Source of the DNA: JAKAGZ01 sp035266865
GTDB lineage: Bacteria > Bacteroidota > Ignavibacteria > Ignavibacteriales > Ignavibacteriaceae
DNA: 64,000 nucleotides
Direction: 5' to 3'
NCBI GenBank assembly: GCA_035266865.1
Contig: DATFMR010000141.1
Span: 1-64,000, forward strand
Below the pieces are notes generated by a model that worked only from the letters and a program-made list of their open reading frames with translations, ran no database searches and was not told the DNA's origin. The position numbers and the translations under genes were made by a program. Below, piece after piece: positions 1 through 9,040 of this stretch (within the stretch, counting starts at the first letter, position 1; each line of letters opens with the position of its first letter).

Positions 1-1716
1 TTAGTACTGGCTATGTTTGGCGGTATTCTCGGAACTTTAATGATGATTCCGCTGCGCCGCTCCTTAATTGTAAATGAACATGGAACACTACCATACCCGG
101 AAGGAACAGCCTGTGCACAGGTTCTTATTGCCGGGGACAAAGGTGGAGATTTTGCAAAAACAGCCTACCAGGGATTATCAGTTGCGCTGGTTTATGCTTT
201 GCTTCAAAGAGTTTTTCACGTAATTGCTGAAACTCCTGCATGGGTTTCATCACAAACAAGTAAGTTTTTTCCTTCTGCAACAATAAATGCCGATATTACC
301 CCTGAGTATCTTGGTGTAGGTTATATAATCGGACCTAGAATTGCAGGAATACTGGTTGCAGGTGGTGTTCTTGCCTGGCTGGGGATTATTCCATTGTTAG
401 CCAGCCTTGTTCCGCCTGATGTAATTGCACTTCAGCTTGTAAAACTTGGTTATTTAAAAGATATTGCTATTGCAGGAGGACCCGGAAACTGGGATCCTCA
501 ATTGCACACATTTGCAAGTTTTCCAAGTGCAATTTATAGCGCCTATGTAAGGCAGATCGGTGCGGGCGCTGTTGCTGCTGGCGGGTTCATAACATTATTA
601 AAAACTTTTCCTACAATTATTTCTTCATTTAAAGGAAGTCTTTCTTCTTTAAGAAATAAGGGAGAAGCTGTAAAAGTTGCACGTACTGAAAATGATCTTT
701 CTTTTATGACTGTAATAGTTGGGAGTGTTGCCCTTGTAGTTCTGATGGCATTATTGCCGATGATTCCGGGCGATACAATTGTAAATAAAATTTTAATTGG
801 AATTCTGGTTGTTGTATTCGGATTTTTCTTCGTTACTGTTTCAAGCCGAATTGTTGGTATAATCGGCTCAAGTTCTAACCCGATTTCAGGAATGACAATA
901 GCAACCTTAATGGGTACGGCACTCGTATTTATTGCTGTTGGCTGGACAGGAAAAGTTTTTGAACCAATGGCCCTGGTTGTAGGCGGAATGATTTGTATTG
1001 CCGCTGCTAATGCGGGTGCTACTTCGCAGGATTTGAAAACAGGTTATATAGTCGGGGCTACTCCAAAATACCAGCAGTTGTCTCTGTTTGTTGGCGCTGT
1101 GGTTTCATCAATTGTAATTGGCGCAACAATTAAATTATTGGATCAACCTACTGTAGATATGGCTGCCCAGGGAGTGCAGCACGCAATTGGCAGTAACGCT
1201 TTCCCTGCGCCACAGGGAACATTAATGGCAACTCTTATTAAAGGCTTATTATCATTTAATCTTGACTGGCAGTATGTACTGGTTGGAGTTTGTCTTGCCG
1301 TTACTGTCGAACTTTGCGGAGTGAATGCTCTTTCTTTTGCCGTCGGGGCATACCTCCCACTTTCAACAACATTACCCATCTTTGTTGGTGGTGCAATAAA
1401 AGGTGTTTCCGATAAAGTGGCAAAAAGAAAAGGTGAAAGTACTGAAGACAGTGAACTTGGTTCCGGAAGTCTGTTTGCAACTGGATTGGTTGCAGGAGGT
1501 GCCCTTGCGGGGGTAATTGTTGCCCTGCTCTCGGTAAATGATAGTGTCTTCGAATTCCTTAAAGGGATAAGTGCGGAAGTTGGTCTTGAAGGATTTCTTG
1601 GACGCGGCGGTTATGAAATACTTGGCGTAATATTCTTTGCATTAATGGGAATGATAATGTATAAAGTATCACGTAAACCTCAGCCCGGAATTGAAGATAC
1701 TTTAAATAAGGACTAA
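1..1716 (+). CDS. OPT-family oligopeptide transporter, 5' end outside window
   Basis: Inner-membrane transporter of the OPT (oligopeptide/YSL-like) family, expected to import small peptides or metal chelates with protons. The frame is already open at base 1, four codons before the first ATG at 13, so the true start and probably some N-terminal helices lie outside the window. About 571 codons remain. The visible part has many hydrophobic segments and the family's PYPEGTACAQVL stretch about 30 residues in. Its stop overlaps the next ATG by one base. An M29 aminopeptidase gene follows further downstream, which favours peptide cargo. Family assignment is firm; the substrate is inferred. Confidence 0.9.
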   Translation, partial: LVLAMFGGILGTLMMIPLRRSLIVNEHGTLPYPEGTACAQVLIAGDKGGDFAKTAYQGLSVALVYALLQRVFHVIAETPAWVSSQTSKFFPSATINADITPEYLGVGYIIGPRIAGILVAGGVLAWLGIIPLLASLVPPDVIALQLVKLGYLKDIAIAGGPGNWDPQLHTFASFPSAIYSAYVRQIGAGAVAAGGFITLLKTFPTIISSFKGSLSSLRNKGEAVKVARTENDLSFMTVIVGSVALVVLMALLPMIPGDTIVNKILIGILVVVFGFFFVTVSSRIVGIIGSSSNPISGMTIATLMGTALVFIAVGWTGKVFEPMALVVGGMICIAAANAGATSQDLKTGYIVGATPKYQQLSLFVGAVVSSIVIGATIKLLDQPTVDMAAQGVQHAIGSNAFPAPQGTLMATLIKGLLSFNLDWQYVLVGVCLAVTVELCGVNALSFAVGAYLPLSTTLPIFVGGAIKGVSDKVAKRKGESTEDSELGSGSLFATGLVAGGALAGVIVALLSVNDSVFEFLKGISAEVGLEGFLGRGGYEILGVIFFALMGMIMYKVSRKPQPGIEDTLNKD

Positions 1717-3017
1717 TGAACGAAAACAGTAAAACTTCAATAGTAAAAAAAGAACCATCTGCCTTTTACAGGTGGATGGTTCTGCTTTTTTTAAGCATTG
1801 CAATGTTCGGCAACTATTATGTTTACGATTCTATCTCACTAGTTGCTGATCAATTAAAAACACAGCTTAATTTTTCCGACTTGGATATAGGCCAGTTATA
1901 TTCTTACTACAGTATAGCTGCGATAATAGTTCTGATTTTTGGCGGTATACTTGTCGATAAATGGGGAACTAAAAAATCAGCTATTGTTTTTGCAATAATT
2001 TGTACCATATCTGGATTTTTGACTGCATTTGCTTCCAATTTATATCTTATGCTTGCCGGCAGGTTTATGCTGGGAATTGGATCAGAACCATTAATAGTTG
2101 CAGTTACGGTTGCAATTGCAAAATGGTTCAAAGGAAAGCAGCTAAGTTTTGCACTTGGTGTTAATCTATTCCTTGCACGCTCCGGGACTTATGCTGTGGA
2201 TAATTCCCCATCAATTTTTCCTGGCGCATACAGCGGTGGATACCAAAGTCCTCTTTTTATTGCTGCCTTAATTGGTACTTTGGCTATTATAGGAATTATT
2301 ATTTATGCTATGCTTGAACATAGAGGAGAAAAATTATTCGTACTTGGTGAAGGTGGTTCAACTGATAAATTAAACGTAAAAGATTTTTTTAAGTTTAATA
2401 AATCCTTCTGGTACATAACATTGTTGTGTGTGACTTTTTATTCTGCAATTTTTCCTTTCAGAGCATTTGCCGTTAAATTTTTTATGGAAAGTCACAACGT
2501 AACCCGTGAGGTTGCGGGCGGACTTATATCCTGGTTACCACTTGCAGCAATGATTGCTACACCTTTAATTGGATTACTTGTTGATTACATTGGCAAAAGA
2601 GCTCTGCTAATGACATTTGGTTCAATATTGTTGCTGCCTGTTTATTTGATAATGGGATACACTCAAATCTCACTTTATTTTCCTGTAATAATGATGGGTG
2701 TTGCTTTCTCGTTAATTCCTGCAGTTATGTGGCCTGCCGTTGCTTATATAGTTGAAGAAAGAAGACTGGGTTCGGCATATGCATTAATGACATTAATACA
2801 GCAGATCGGGATGGCACTTTTCCCGGTTGTTATCGGGGCAGCTAATGATATAGGCGGAGCAAGCTCTCAAAATCCTGCTGGCTATCATCTTGGAATGTGG
2901 ATCTTTTCAATACTTGGGGTTTTAGGACTTATTTTTGCTTACCTTTTGAGAAAATCTGAAAGGGGTCCGAACGGTCATGGACTTGAAAAGGGATTGAAAG
3001 ATATGCCGGCACGATAA
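1716..3017 (+). CDS. Major facilitator superfamily transporter
   Basis: A 433-residue MFS carrier with about twelve hydrophobic segments. The loop GGILVDKWGTKKSA (near residues 68-81) matches the MFS signature between helices 2 and 3, and a related loop, GLLVDYIGKR, appears in the second half. The overall look (NYYVYDSIS near the N-terminus, LNFSDLDIGQLYS) recalls the MFSD1-like branch, some of which handle dipeptides; that subgroup call is only an impression. It overlaps the OPT gene by one base (TAATG) and is therefore probably co-transcribed and translationally coupled. Context suggests peptide or amino-acid traffic. Substrate and direction are unknown. Confidence 0.88.
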   Translation: MNENSKTSIVKKEPSAFYRWMVLLFLSIAMFGNYYVYDSISLVADQLKTQLNFSDLDIGQLYSYYSIAAIIVLIFGGILVDKWGTKKSAIVFAIICTISGFLTAFASNLYLMLAGRFMLGIGSEPLIVAVTVAIAKWFKGKQLSFALGVNLFLARSGTYAVDNSPSIFPGAYSGGYQSPLFIAALIGTLAIIGIIIYAMLEHRGEKLFVLGEGGSTDKLNVKDFFKFNKSFWYITLLCVTFYSAIFPFRAFAVKFFMESHNVTREVAGGLISWLPLAAMIATPLIGLLVDYIGKRALLMTFGSILLLPVYLIMGYTQISLYFPVIMMGVAFSLIPAVMWPAVAYIVEERRLGSAYALMTLIQQIGMALFPVVIGAANDIGGASSQNPAGYHLGMWIFSILGVLGLIFAYLLRKSERGPNGHGLEKGLKDMPAR

Positions 3018-3030
3018 AATTAATTTAAAC

Positions 3031-3088
3031 GTAGAGATGAGGCATTCGTCAAGACTCGGTCCTTCCGAGGCTGATGCCTCGTTTCTAC
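3031..3088. repeat. Imperfect palindrome ending in GTAGAGA / TTTCTAC
   Basis: The left arm GTAGAGATGAGGCAT pairs with the right arm ATGCCTCGTTTCTAC around a G+C-rich centre. The unit lies just after the MFS gene and shares its GTAGAGA ends with the palindrome at 3119-3148, so both look like members of one dispersed REP/MITE-like family. It has no T-run, so it is not a clear terminator. Confidence 0.6.
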
Positions 3089-3118
3089 CAGGTAATTAAA
3101 ATTTATTTAAAACTAAGT

Positions 3119-3148
3119 CGTAGAGATACGCGATCGCGTGTCTCTACG
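3119..3148. repeat. Near-perfect 30-bp palindrome with GCGATCGC core
   Basis: The arms CGTAGAGAtACGCG and CGCGTgTCTCTACG flank the centre AT. Only one position in each arm breaks perfect symmetry (T opposite G). The core reads GCGATCGC. It ends 11 bases before the ATG of the aminopeptidase gene at 3160, exactly where a ribosome-binding site would be expected, so it may affect translation of that gene. Confidence 0.7.
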
Positions 3149-3159
3149 ATACAAAAACT

Positions 3160-4125
3160 ATGAAACAAACAAAACTTGATAAAGCCTCCATTACTGCAAT
3201 TAAAAATTGTATGGGAGCAATAAAAAACGAATCAATCCTTGTTATCTCCGATGAATTAAAAAGAGAAATAGGAATTTCACTATTTGAAAATGCAAAAAAG
3301 CTTGGACATAAATCCCTTTATGTTGAAATGAAATCCGGAAAAATAAACGGGGAAGAACCACCTCAAGCAATCGTTGACCTAATGAGTAAATTCGATGTTG
3401 TTTTTTGCCCGACTGCAAAATCATTAACTCACACTGATGCACGAAGAGCAGCTTCTAAAAAAGGTGTAAGAGTTGCAACTTTACCCGGTATAACAAAAGA
3501 TACAATGATCCGCGGGATGAACGCTGATTATAAGAAGATAGCAGCTCTTTCAAGAAAACTGAAAAGAATTTTAGAGAAAGGGAAAAATATTCGGGTTACT
3601 ACTCCTGTCGGCACAGATATTTCGTTTTCAATAAAAGGGAGAAAATCGATTGGAAGCGAAGGGTTATTTCACAAGAAAGGACAAAGTGGAAATCTTCCAA
3701 CGGGAGAAACCTTCCTCGCCCCGGTTGAAGGTACATCAAACGGCATTTTTATAGTTGATGGTTCAATGGCAGGATTGGGATTGGTAAAAAACGTCAAAAT
3801 TAAAATTGAAGTGAAAGATGGCTACGCTACTAAAATTACCGGCGGTGCAATGGCAAAAAAGCTTACAAAAATGCTGGATGCTGTCGGCAAAGATGCCCGA
3901 AATATTGCTGAATTTGGAATTGGAACGAACGACAGCGCAAAATTAAGCGGAATTTTACTGGAAGACGAAAAAGTTATGGGGACAGTTCACATAGCATTGG
4001 GCAATAATATTTCTATGGGTGGAAGTGTAAACGTACCGATTCACCTTGATGGTGTGATGAAAAAACCAACAGTTTATCTCGACGGTAAATTGTTAATGAA
4101 AGATGGAAAACTGTTGGTTAAGTAA
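3160..4125 (+). CDS. M29-family aminopeptidase (aminopeptidase T/AmpS-like)
   Basis: A 321-residue metallo-aminopeptidase of family M29, expected to trim N-terminal residues from peptides in the cytoplasm. Candidate metal ligands sit in the expected order: E183 in NLPTGETF, E251 in EFGIGTN, H277 in GTVHIALG, and H295/D297 in HLDG. The protein is shorter than the usual 370-410 residues because the N-terminal domain is compact; the C-terminal metal-binding half is complete. It follows the OPT-MFS pair by 142 bases that contain two palindromic repeats, so it may be transcribed separately, but the three genes make a sensible peptide uptake and breakdown set. No clear ribosome-binding site precedes the ATG. 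Confidence 0.85.
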   Translation: MKQTKLDKASITAIKNCMGAIKNESILVISDELKREIGISLFENAKKLGHKSLYVEMKSGKINGEEPPQAIVDLMSKFDVVFCPTAKSLTHTDARRAASKKGVRVATLPGITKDTMIRGMNADYKKIAALSRKLKRILEKGKNIRVTTPVGTDISFSIKGRKSIGSEGLFHKKGQSGNLPTGETFLAPVEGTSNGIFIVDGSMAGLGLVKNVKIKIEVKDGYATKITGGAMAKKLTKMLDAVGKDARNIAEFGIGTNDSAKLSGILLEDEKVMGTVHIALGNNISMGGSVNVPIHLDGVMKKPTVYLDGKLLMKDGKLLVK

Positions 4126-4134
4126 ATCCCGGGT

Positions 4135-4288
4135 AGTCACGGTCGTACCGTGACTGGAAGATAACACAATAAGAAAAATTATTGTCACGGAATGGTCCGT
4201 GACAGCCTGTTTGTTAGACTGGACAGGCAGATAATAAACTTATATTACTGGTAACCTTGAAGGTCACTTCTTGCGACCTTCAAGGTTA
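4135..4288. repeat. Cluster of palindromic intergenic repeats
   Basis: Several inverted repeats stand in a row between the aminopeptidase gene and def. 4135-4155 pairs AGTCACGG with CCGTGACT. 4183-4204 pairs TGTCACGG with CCGTGACA. 4205-4228 pairs GCCTGT with ACAGGC. 4252-4288 pairs TAACCTTGAAGGT with ACCTTCAAGGTTA. The first two share the GTCACGG arm and are clearly related to each other. None has a proper T-run, so simple terminator function is doubtful; they look like REP-type repeats. Confidence 0.65.
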
Positions 4289-4363
4289 TAATTCAGAATC
4301 CTCTGCCTTTATTATTCATCCTATTTTAATTATTTTAAAACATACTTTAACAAAGGAGTTCAA

Positions 4364-4927
4364 ATGCCGTTGTTACCAATTACTTTATATGGCGACAAAA
4401 TTTTAAGAAAGAAGACCGAGCAGGTTTCCGATGTGGATATGGAGACCGTTAAACTTATTAAAGATATGTTTGATACGATGAGAAACGCTTCAGGAATTGG
4501 TCTTGCAGCAAACCAGGTTGGTGCCGATAAACAAATATTTATAGTTGATCTTTCAGGTGTTGAAGGTTTTGAAAACGCTAAACCTATGGTTTTTATAAAT
4601 CCAAAATTTGAAAAATTTGATGATGAAAAAGTCATAATAGAAGAAGGCTGCCTGAGTATCCCTGATGTTCGTGCGGATGTTGAAAGGCCTAAAAAAGTTA
4701 CATTAGTTTATTATGATACGGATATGAAGGAACAGAAATTAGAAGCTGACGAATTACTAGCCCGAGTAGTTCAACACGAATTTGATCATTTGCAGGGGAT
4801 TTTATTTACTGATAAAATATCAGACGAAATGAAAAAGAAATTAAAAAAGGATCTGAATGATATTAAGCATAGGAAAGTAGAATTTGAATACCCGGTGACA
4901 GATAATATGGATTACCAGCTGTTATGA
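4364..4927 (+). CDS. def: Peptide deformylase
   Basis: Removes the formyl group from the N-terminal methionine of new proteins in the cytoplasm, using a bound metal (usually Fe2+). All three family motifs are present: GIGLAANQVG (residues 44-53), EEGCLSIP with metal ligand C96, and HEFDH (138-142) with the two histidine ligands and catalytic Glu. The 187-residue length is normal. A good Shine-Dalgarno sequence, AAAGGAG, at 4352-4358 fixes the ATG at 4364. The gene overlaps fmt by four bases (ATGA), the usual pairing of the deformylase with the enzyme that adds the formyl group. Confidence 0.98.
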   Translation: MPLLPITLYGDKILRKKTEQVSDVDMETVKLIKDMFDTMRNASGIGLAANQVGADKQIFIVDLSGVEGFENAKPMVFINPKFEKFDDEKVIIEEGCLSIPDVRADVERPKKVTLVYYDTDMKEQKLEADELLARVVQHEFDHLQGILFTDKISDEMKKKLKKDLNDIKHRKVEFEYPVTDNMDYQLL

Positions 4928-5826
4928 AAATTATTTTTATGGGGACTCCAGATTTTGCGGTTCCATCCTTAAAAGTTTTAATTGAGAGTAAGCACGAAGT
5001 TATAGGTGTTGTAACTGCACCGGATAAAGAAAGAGGAAGAGGCAGAAAAGTTAGTTTTACTCCAATAAAAAAAATTGCTTTAGAAAATAACCTCCCGGTA
5101 CTTCAACCTGCAAAATTAAAAGATCCCGATTTTGTTGAATTGCTTAAAAATTTTAATGCTGACCTTTTTGCAATTGTAGCTTTCAGAATACTTCCGAAAG
5201 AGATTTTTTCAATTCCTTCTAAAGGCTCATTTAATCTCCACGGCTCACTTTTACCAAAATACAGGGGAGCAGCGCCTATACAATGGGCAATAATAAATGG
5301 AGAAAAGGAAACAGGTGTAACAACTTTTAAACTTGAGGAAAAAGTCGATACCGGGAATATTTATATACAGGAAAAATTGAAAATTGAAGATGATGATGAT
5401 CTCGGAAGTGTACACGATAAAATGAGTTTACTCGGAGCGGAAACAGTATTAAAAACTGTTGATATGATTGATTCCGGAAATTTTGAATTACAGAAACAGG
5501 ATGATTCACTCGCTTCACCTGCACCGAAAATAACCAAAGAGGTCTGTAAAATAGACTGGGCTAAAAGCGCTGAAGAAATTCATAATCATGTCAGGGGACT
5601 TTCACCTTTCCCCGGGGCATATTTCTTTTTTAATGATAAACAAATCAAAATTTATAAAACTAAAATAACTGAAACGGAAAACTTAAAACCTGCCGAGATT
5701 AAACAAACCAAAAAAGAATTATTCATCGGAACCGGAAAGGCAACTCTAGAAATCCTCGAGCTCCAGCAGGAAGGTAAGAAGAGATTGAATACAGAGGAAT
5801 TTTTGAGAGGATTTAGTTTTAGTTAG
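4924..5826 (+). CDS. fmt: Methionyl-tRNA formyltransferase
   Basis: Transfers a formyl group from 10-formyltetrahydrofolate to methionyl initiator tRNA. The N-terminal formyltransferase domain has the catalytic segment N104-L-H106-G-S-L-L-P with PKYRGAAPIQW after it, and the later VDTGNIY segment supplies the conserved Asp. The C-terminal OB-like domain begins around residue 205 (ITKEVCKIDW) and includes VRGLSPFPGAY. At 300 residues it is close to the usual 310-315. Its ATG overlaps the def stop, so translation is probably coupled. A minus-strand gene converges on it 11 bases downstream. Confidence 0.97.
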   Translation: MKIIFMGTPDFAVPSLKVLIESKHEVIGVVTAPDKERGRGRKVSFTPIKKIALENNLPVLQPAKLKDPDFVELLKNFNADLFAIVAFRILPKEIFSIPSKGSFNLHGSLLPKYRGAAPIQWAIINGEKETGVTTFKLEEKVDTGNIYIQEKLKIEDDDDLGSVHDKMSLLGAETVLKTVDMIDSGNFELQKQDDSLASPAPKITKEVCKIDWAKSAEEIHNHVRGLSPFPGAYFFFNDKQIKIYKTKITETENLKPAEIKQTKKELFIGTGKATLEILELQQEGKKRLNTEEFLRGFSFS

Positions 5827-5837
5827 TTCCTTCAGGT

Positions 5838-6314
5838 TTAGTTAGTTGAAACTATACAATCCATCTTCCAATCCTCACCATATTTTTTATATATTGCCAG
5901 CCAGGTAAATATTGTTGTATTAATTTTAGGCCTGGTATTCTTATCTCTGATTTTAATAACTACTTCCTTATTTACAATTGAATATGCGATTGTTCCATCA
6001 TCGGAAAACCTGATTACAGGTTCTTTAATATCATCCCATCTTAAAAATTCCACAGAGTTAAAATAATCTCTGAACATCTCGACACTTTCTTTATATGTAG
6101 GAGAAGTTATTTCACCACTATTAATTGAGATAAAATTTTTAGAAAATAGTGATACTAATTTTTCCGGCTTCTTTTCAAAATGATATTCTCTCTGCAGATT
6201 GTGTAGCTCTAAAATTTTCTGTTTTTCTTTTTGGATATTGGGTCTCTGTGGACTTGAGCAATACAGGCAGAAAAATGAAATTGTGACCGCTAATAATAAT
6301 CTTATCATATTCAA
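5838..6314 (-). CDS. Lipoprotein with SnoaL/NTF2-like fold
   Basis: A 158-residue protein with a lipoprotein signal: hydrophobic LLLAVTISFFCLY followed by a cysteine near residue 19 (LYCSS). The mature part resembles DUF4440/SnoaL-like NTF2 folds: a helix (EKQKILELHNLQREYHFEKK), then F-S-K-N-F-ISINSG and later strands ending in DWKMDCIVS. Such proteins are often small ligand-binding or unassigned envelope proteins. I see no catalytic residues that define an activity. It stands alone, convergent with fmt and divergent from the antiporter gene at 6527. Confidence 0.7.
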   Translation of the reverse strand: MNMIRLLLAVTISFFCLYCSSPQRPNIQKEKQKILELHNLQREYHFEKKPEKLVSLFSKNFISINSGEITSPTYKESVEMFRDYFNSVEFLRWDDIKEPVIRFSDDGTIAYSIVNKEVVIKIRDKNTRPKINTTIFTWLAIYKKYGEDWKMDCIVSTN

Positions 6315-6526
6315 TTGAATTTAATTTTTAAATATCTGATATAAATATTGACGATTATTTATTTAAGATTCAACATAATCTAAAGATATTACAAATAAAG
6401 CTTGGTGACTGGAAAAGAAGGATTTCCCAAAAATTTAATAAAATAAAGTTTTGCAATTTATAAATGATAAAAAGTTATATTAAGTGTGCAGATATTTTAA
6501 TTCTAATTTGAGGATAACATTGTTAT

Positions 6527-7780
6527 ATGACTTTAAGTAACCAGGAACTTACCAGGTTCTTTTTCGCAATAGTTTTACTTCTCGTCTCAGCTCTATGGTT
6601 CGGTTATGTTTTTAAAAAATTTAAACTGCCAAAAGTTATTGGCGAAATTGTCGGCGGACTGGTTTTAGGCCCGTCACTTCTCGGGTATATATTTCCTGAT
6701 GCTTATACGTGGATTTTTAATGCATTTGAAGCGGAAGGGAAATTAATTTCCACAATTTACTGGGTCGGATTAATTCTGCTTATGTTTGTTTCCGGTTTTG
6801 AAATTGAAAGATCATTTTCCAGGGGAGATAAAAAAACAATAATTGCAATTTTATTGGGTTCTACCTTGATTCCGTTTATTGCAGGTTGGATTGCCCCGGA
6901 ATTTTATGACTTTTCTCCTCTTTTGGGAGTAAAAGGAAATCCGCTTGCACTTAAAATTATTATAGCTATTGCAGTAGCTGTCACATCTATCCCGGTTATT
7001 TCCAAGATATTTATTGATCTAAAGATAATGAATACCAGGTTTGCAAAAATAGTTTTGGCAACCGCAACTATTCATGATGTTATTCTCTGGGTGGCCCTTG
7101 CAATTGCAACCGGTCTCGTAAGCGCCAGTGAAATATCTGCAACAAGTATTACTACCACTGTAATTATTACAGTGGCGTTCTTTGGCTTCTCACTGTTAAT
7201 AATGCCCGGGCTTATCAAGTTTAGTAATAATCTGCGATATAATTTACTTATTAAATCGTCAAAGGCAGGATATACTTTATTTATCTGTTTCTTTTTTGCT
7301 GCTTTAGCAAGCATATTAAATGTAAATATTGTTTTCGGAGCATTCATTGCCGGAATTATAGTTGGGATGATGCCGAATGATAAATTCGGAAAAGTTAAAG
7401 AGAACATTAAAGAGTTTTCTCTTTCTTTTTTTATACCGATTTATTTTGCTGTGGTCGGCTTAAAACTGGATCTTATTCATCACTTTGATGTAATCTTCTT
7501 TTTAGGATTTTTATTGTTTACTACTCTGTTTGAAACTTTCGGGACATTGCTTGCTGCGCGTTTGCTTAAAAAAGATTGGCTTTCAAGTTTTAATCTTGCT
7601 GTAGCTATGAATACAAGAGGCGGGCCCGGAATTGTGCTCGCAACAGTCGCTTTTGAAATGGGAATTATTAACGAAACATTTTTTGTTACGCTTGTTATGA
7701 TTGCAATTTTAACATCATTGCTTGCTGGATATTGGTTCAAACATGTTTTAACTAAAGGATGGCCGCTTTTGAAAGAATGA
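6527..7780 (+). CDS. CPA2-type cation:proton antiporter (Kef/NapA-like)
   Basis: A 417-residue integral membrane protein of the monovalent cation:proton antiporter-2 family with about a dozen hydrophobic segments. Family features include the early glycine-rich GEIVGGLVLGPSLLGYIFP (about residues 40-58) and MNTRGGPGIVLATVAFEMGIIN near the end. The regulatory RCK/TrkA-N domain found in Kef proteins is absent, so this is the membrane domain alone. It probably exchanges Na+ or K+ for H+ at the inner membrane; which ion cannot be read from sequence. It is monocistronic, with a 212-base upstream gap in which I see no confident promoter. Confidence 0.88.
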   Translation: MTLSNQELTRFFFAIVLLLVSALWFGYVFKKFKLPKVIGEIVGGLVLGPSLLGYIFPDAYTWIFNAFEAEGKLISTIYWVGLILLMFVSGFEIERSFSRGDKKTIIAILLGSTLIPFIAGWIAPEFYDFSPLLGVKGNPLALKIIIAIAVAVTSIPVISKIFIDLKIMNTRFAKIVLATATIHDVILWVALAIATGLVSASEISATSITTTVIITVAFFGFSLLIMPGLIKFSNNLRYNLLIKSSKAGYTLFICFFFAALASILNVNIVFGAFIAGIIVGMMPNDKFGKVKENIKEFSLSFFIPIYFAVVGLKLDLIHHFDVIFFLGFLLFTTLFETFGTLLAARLLKKDWLSSFNLAVAMNTRGGPGIVLATVAFEMGIINETFFVTLVMIAILTSLLAGYWFKHVLTKGWPLLKE

Positions 7781-7868
7781 TTATTATTTTTTCCAATTCC
7801 ACCTTATTTTATATATCTAGATTATTTTAATGATAATTTTTTAAGGTAATGGAAGTGTGATTAAATTA

Positions 7869-8350
7869 TTACAAATTCGCTCCACCTGAAACCTCGGTCC
7901 TTTGCCCACTTATCCATTTCGCGTTTTCTGTGCAGAGAAATGCAACTACACTCCCAATATCTTCCTCCTGTCCGACTCTGCGGAGCGAAGATATAGAAGC
8001 AATGTATTTTTTCCTGTCAGGGTTATTCCTTATAGATGCATTATTAAAATCTGTTTCAATCGCTCCCGGAGCGACAACGTTTGCTCTTATCCCGCGATTT
8101 CAGAATTCTTTGGCGACATATTTTGTCAATACTTAAATTGCTCCTTTTAACGAAGCATAGACGGCATAACCCGGTACATTGTATCTTGCCGAACCTGAGG
8201 AAATAAAAATTACTCGGCCGTTATCATTAATGTTCGGGAGTAATTTTTGAGTAAGGAAGAATACTCCCTTAAAATGTATATTTACAAAATTATTAAAAAA
8301 TTCTTCATTTACCTGCCTTGGAAATACTCATATTTGAATTTAGCAGGGTT
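7869..8350 (-). pseudogene. Decayed short-chain dehydrogenase/reductase (SDR)
   Basis: Translating the minus strand from 8350 to the stop at 7869-7871 gives a clear classical SDR C-terminal part: FNNFVNIHFKGVFFLTQK, NGRVIFISSGSARYN, then YASLK with catalytic Tyr and Lys, NRGIRANVVAPGAIETDF, and finally SGQRTEVSGGANL. Two in-frame stops break it: TAA (plus-strand 8133-8135), eight codons after the catalytic Tyr, and TGA (8100-8102). Near 8310-8340 the match moves to another frame (FKYEYFQ versus QVNEEFF), and the N-terminal Rossmann half is missing. It is therefore truncated, frameshifted and interrupted. The downstream end of marC lies next to the missing 5' part. Confidence 0.85.
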
Positions 8351-8401
8351 TTCTTTTAAAAACAAAATATTAAAAAATAACGGATGTATTTGTTTTCTTA
8401 G

Positions 8402-9019
8402 TTATAATCCAAATGCGATCTTAATTCCTGCTACCGTCATACCTGTTCCCATTATTGCAAGTATTAAACCCATAATTTTTGCTATTACAGTAATTAGGTT
8501 TTCCCCGATCTTATTTACGATAAAATCGCTTAAAATAAATGCTAAATAGGTCAAAAAAATCATCAAGGCAAAAATAATAATCACAATAGTGATATGAACA
8601 AAGCTTCCGCTAGTAACATTGTTCATCGCTGTAACGATTGTTCCCGGCCCAGCCAGGATCGGAATGGCGAGAGGAGATATTGCTATTCCTTCATCTGGTT
8701 CAACATTTTCCTGGTGGTGAATTTTTGACTTTCTTGATTGAAGCATCTCAAAGCCAACAAAAAATAAAAGTATTCCACCGGTAATTTTAAATGCCGGGAT
8801 TGTTATTCCAAATAACTCAAAAGTATATTTGCCAAGAATAACAAAAAATACAACTATAAAAAATGCAGTCAGGCACGAAGTTTTTGCTAACTTTTTTCGT
8901 TCAGTTTTATCACGATCCCCAACCAACCCCAAAAACACGGGTGTGTTTGCAACTGGATTCATAATTGCAAAAAATCCGGTGAAGACCGTTAATGCGAATA
9001 TAAATAAATTTCCATTCAT
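8402..9019 (-). CDS. MarC-family integral membrane protein
   Basis: A 205-residue inner-membrane protein of the MarC/UPF0056 family with about six hydrophobic segments. Recognisable parts are FFAIMNPVANTPVFLGL (about residues 16-32) and ISPLAIPILAGPGTIVTA (about 112-129), the two similar NP/GPG-containing half-repeats of this family. MarC proteins were once linked to multiple antibiotic resistance, but that link was not upheld and the function is unknown. The gene is 21 bases downstream of the HEVIGH protein gene on the same strand, so the two may be co-transcribed. Confidence 0.9.
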   Translation of the reverse strand: MNGNLFIFALTVFTGFFAIMNPVANTPVFLGLVGDRDKTERKKLAKTSCLTAFFIVVFFVILGKYTFELFGITIPAFKITGGILLFFVGFEMLQSRKSKIHHQENVEPDEGIAISPLAIPILAGPGTIVTAMNNVTSGSFVHITIVIIIFALMIFLTYLAFILSDFIVNKIGENLITVIAKIMGLILAIMGTGMTVAGIKIAFGL

Positions 9020-9040
9020 TGGATTTTAAATTGTTTTAGC

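Noticed and set aside
4135..4288. Transcription terminators
   Set aside because: Stems lack T-runs on both strands; treated as repeats.
7902..8150. Plus-strand frames over the SDR remnant
   Set aside because: They are shadows; the minus strand shows readable SDR sequence.
8247..8549. Plus-strand frame crossing the SDR remnant and marC
   Set aside because: Overlaps marC in the opposite direction and shows no family features.
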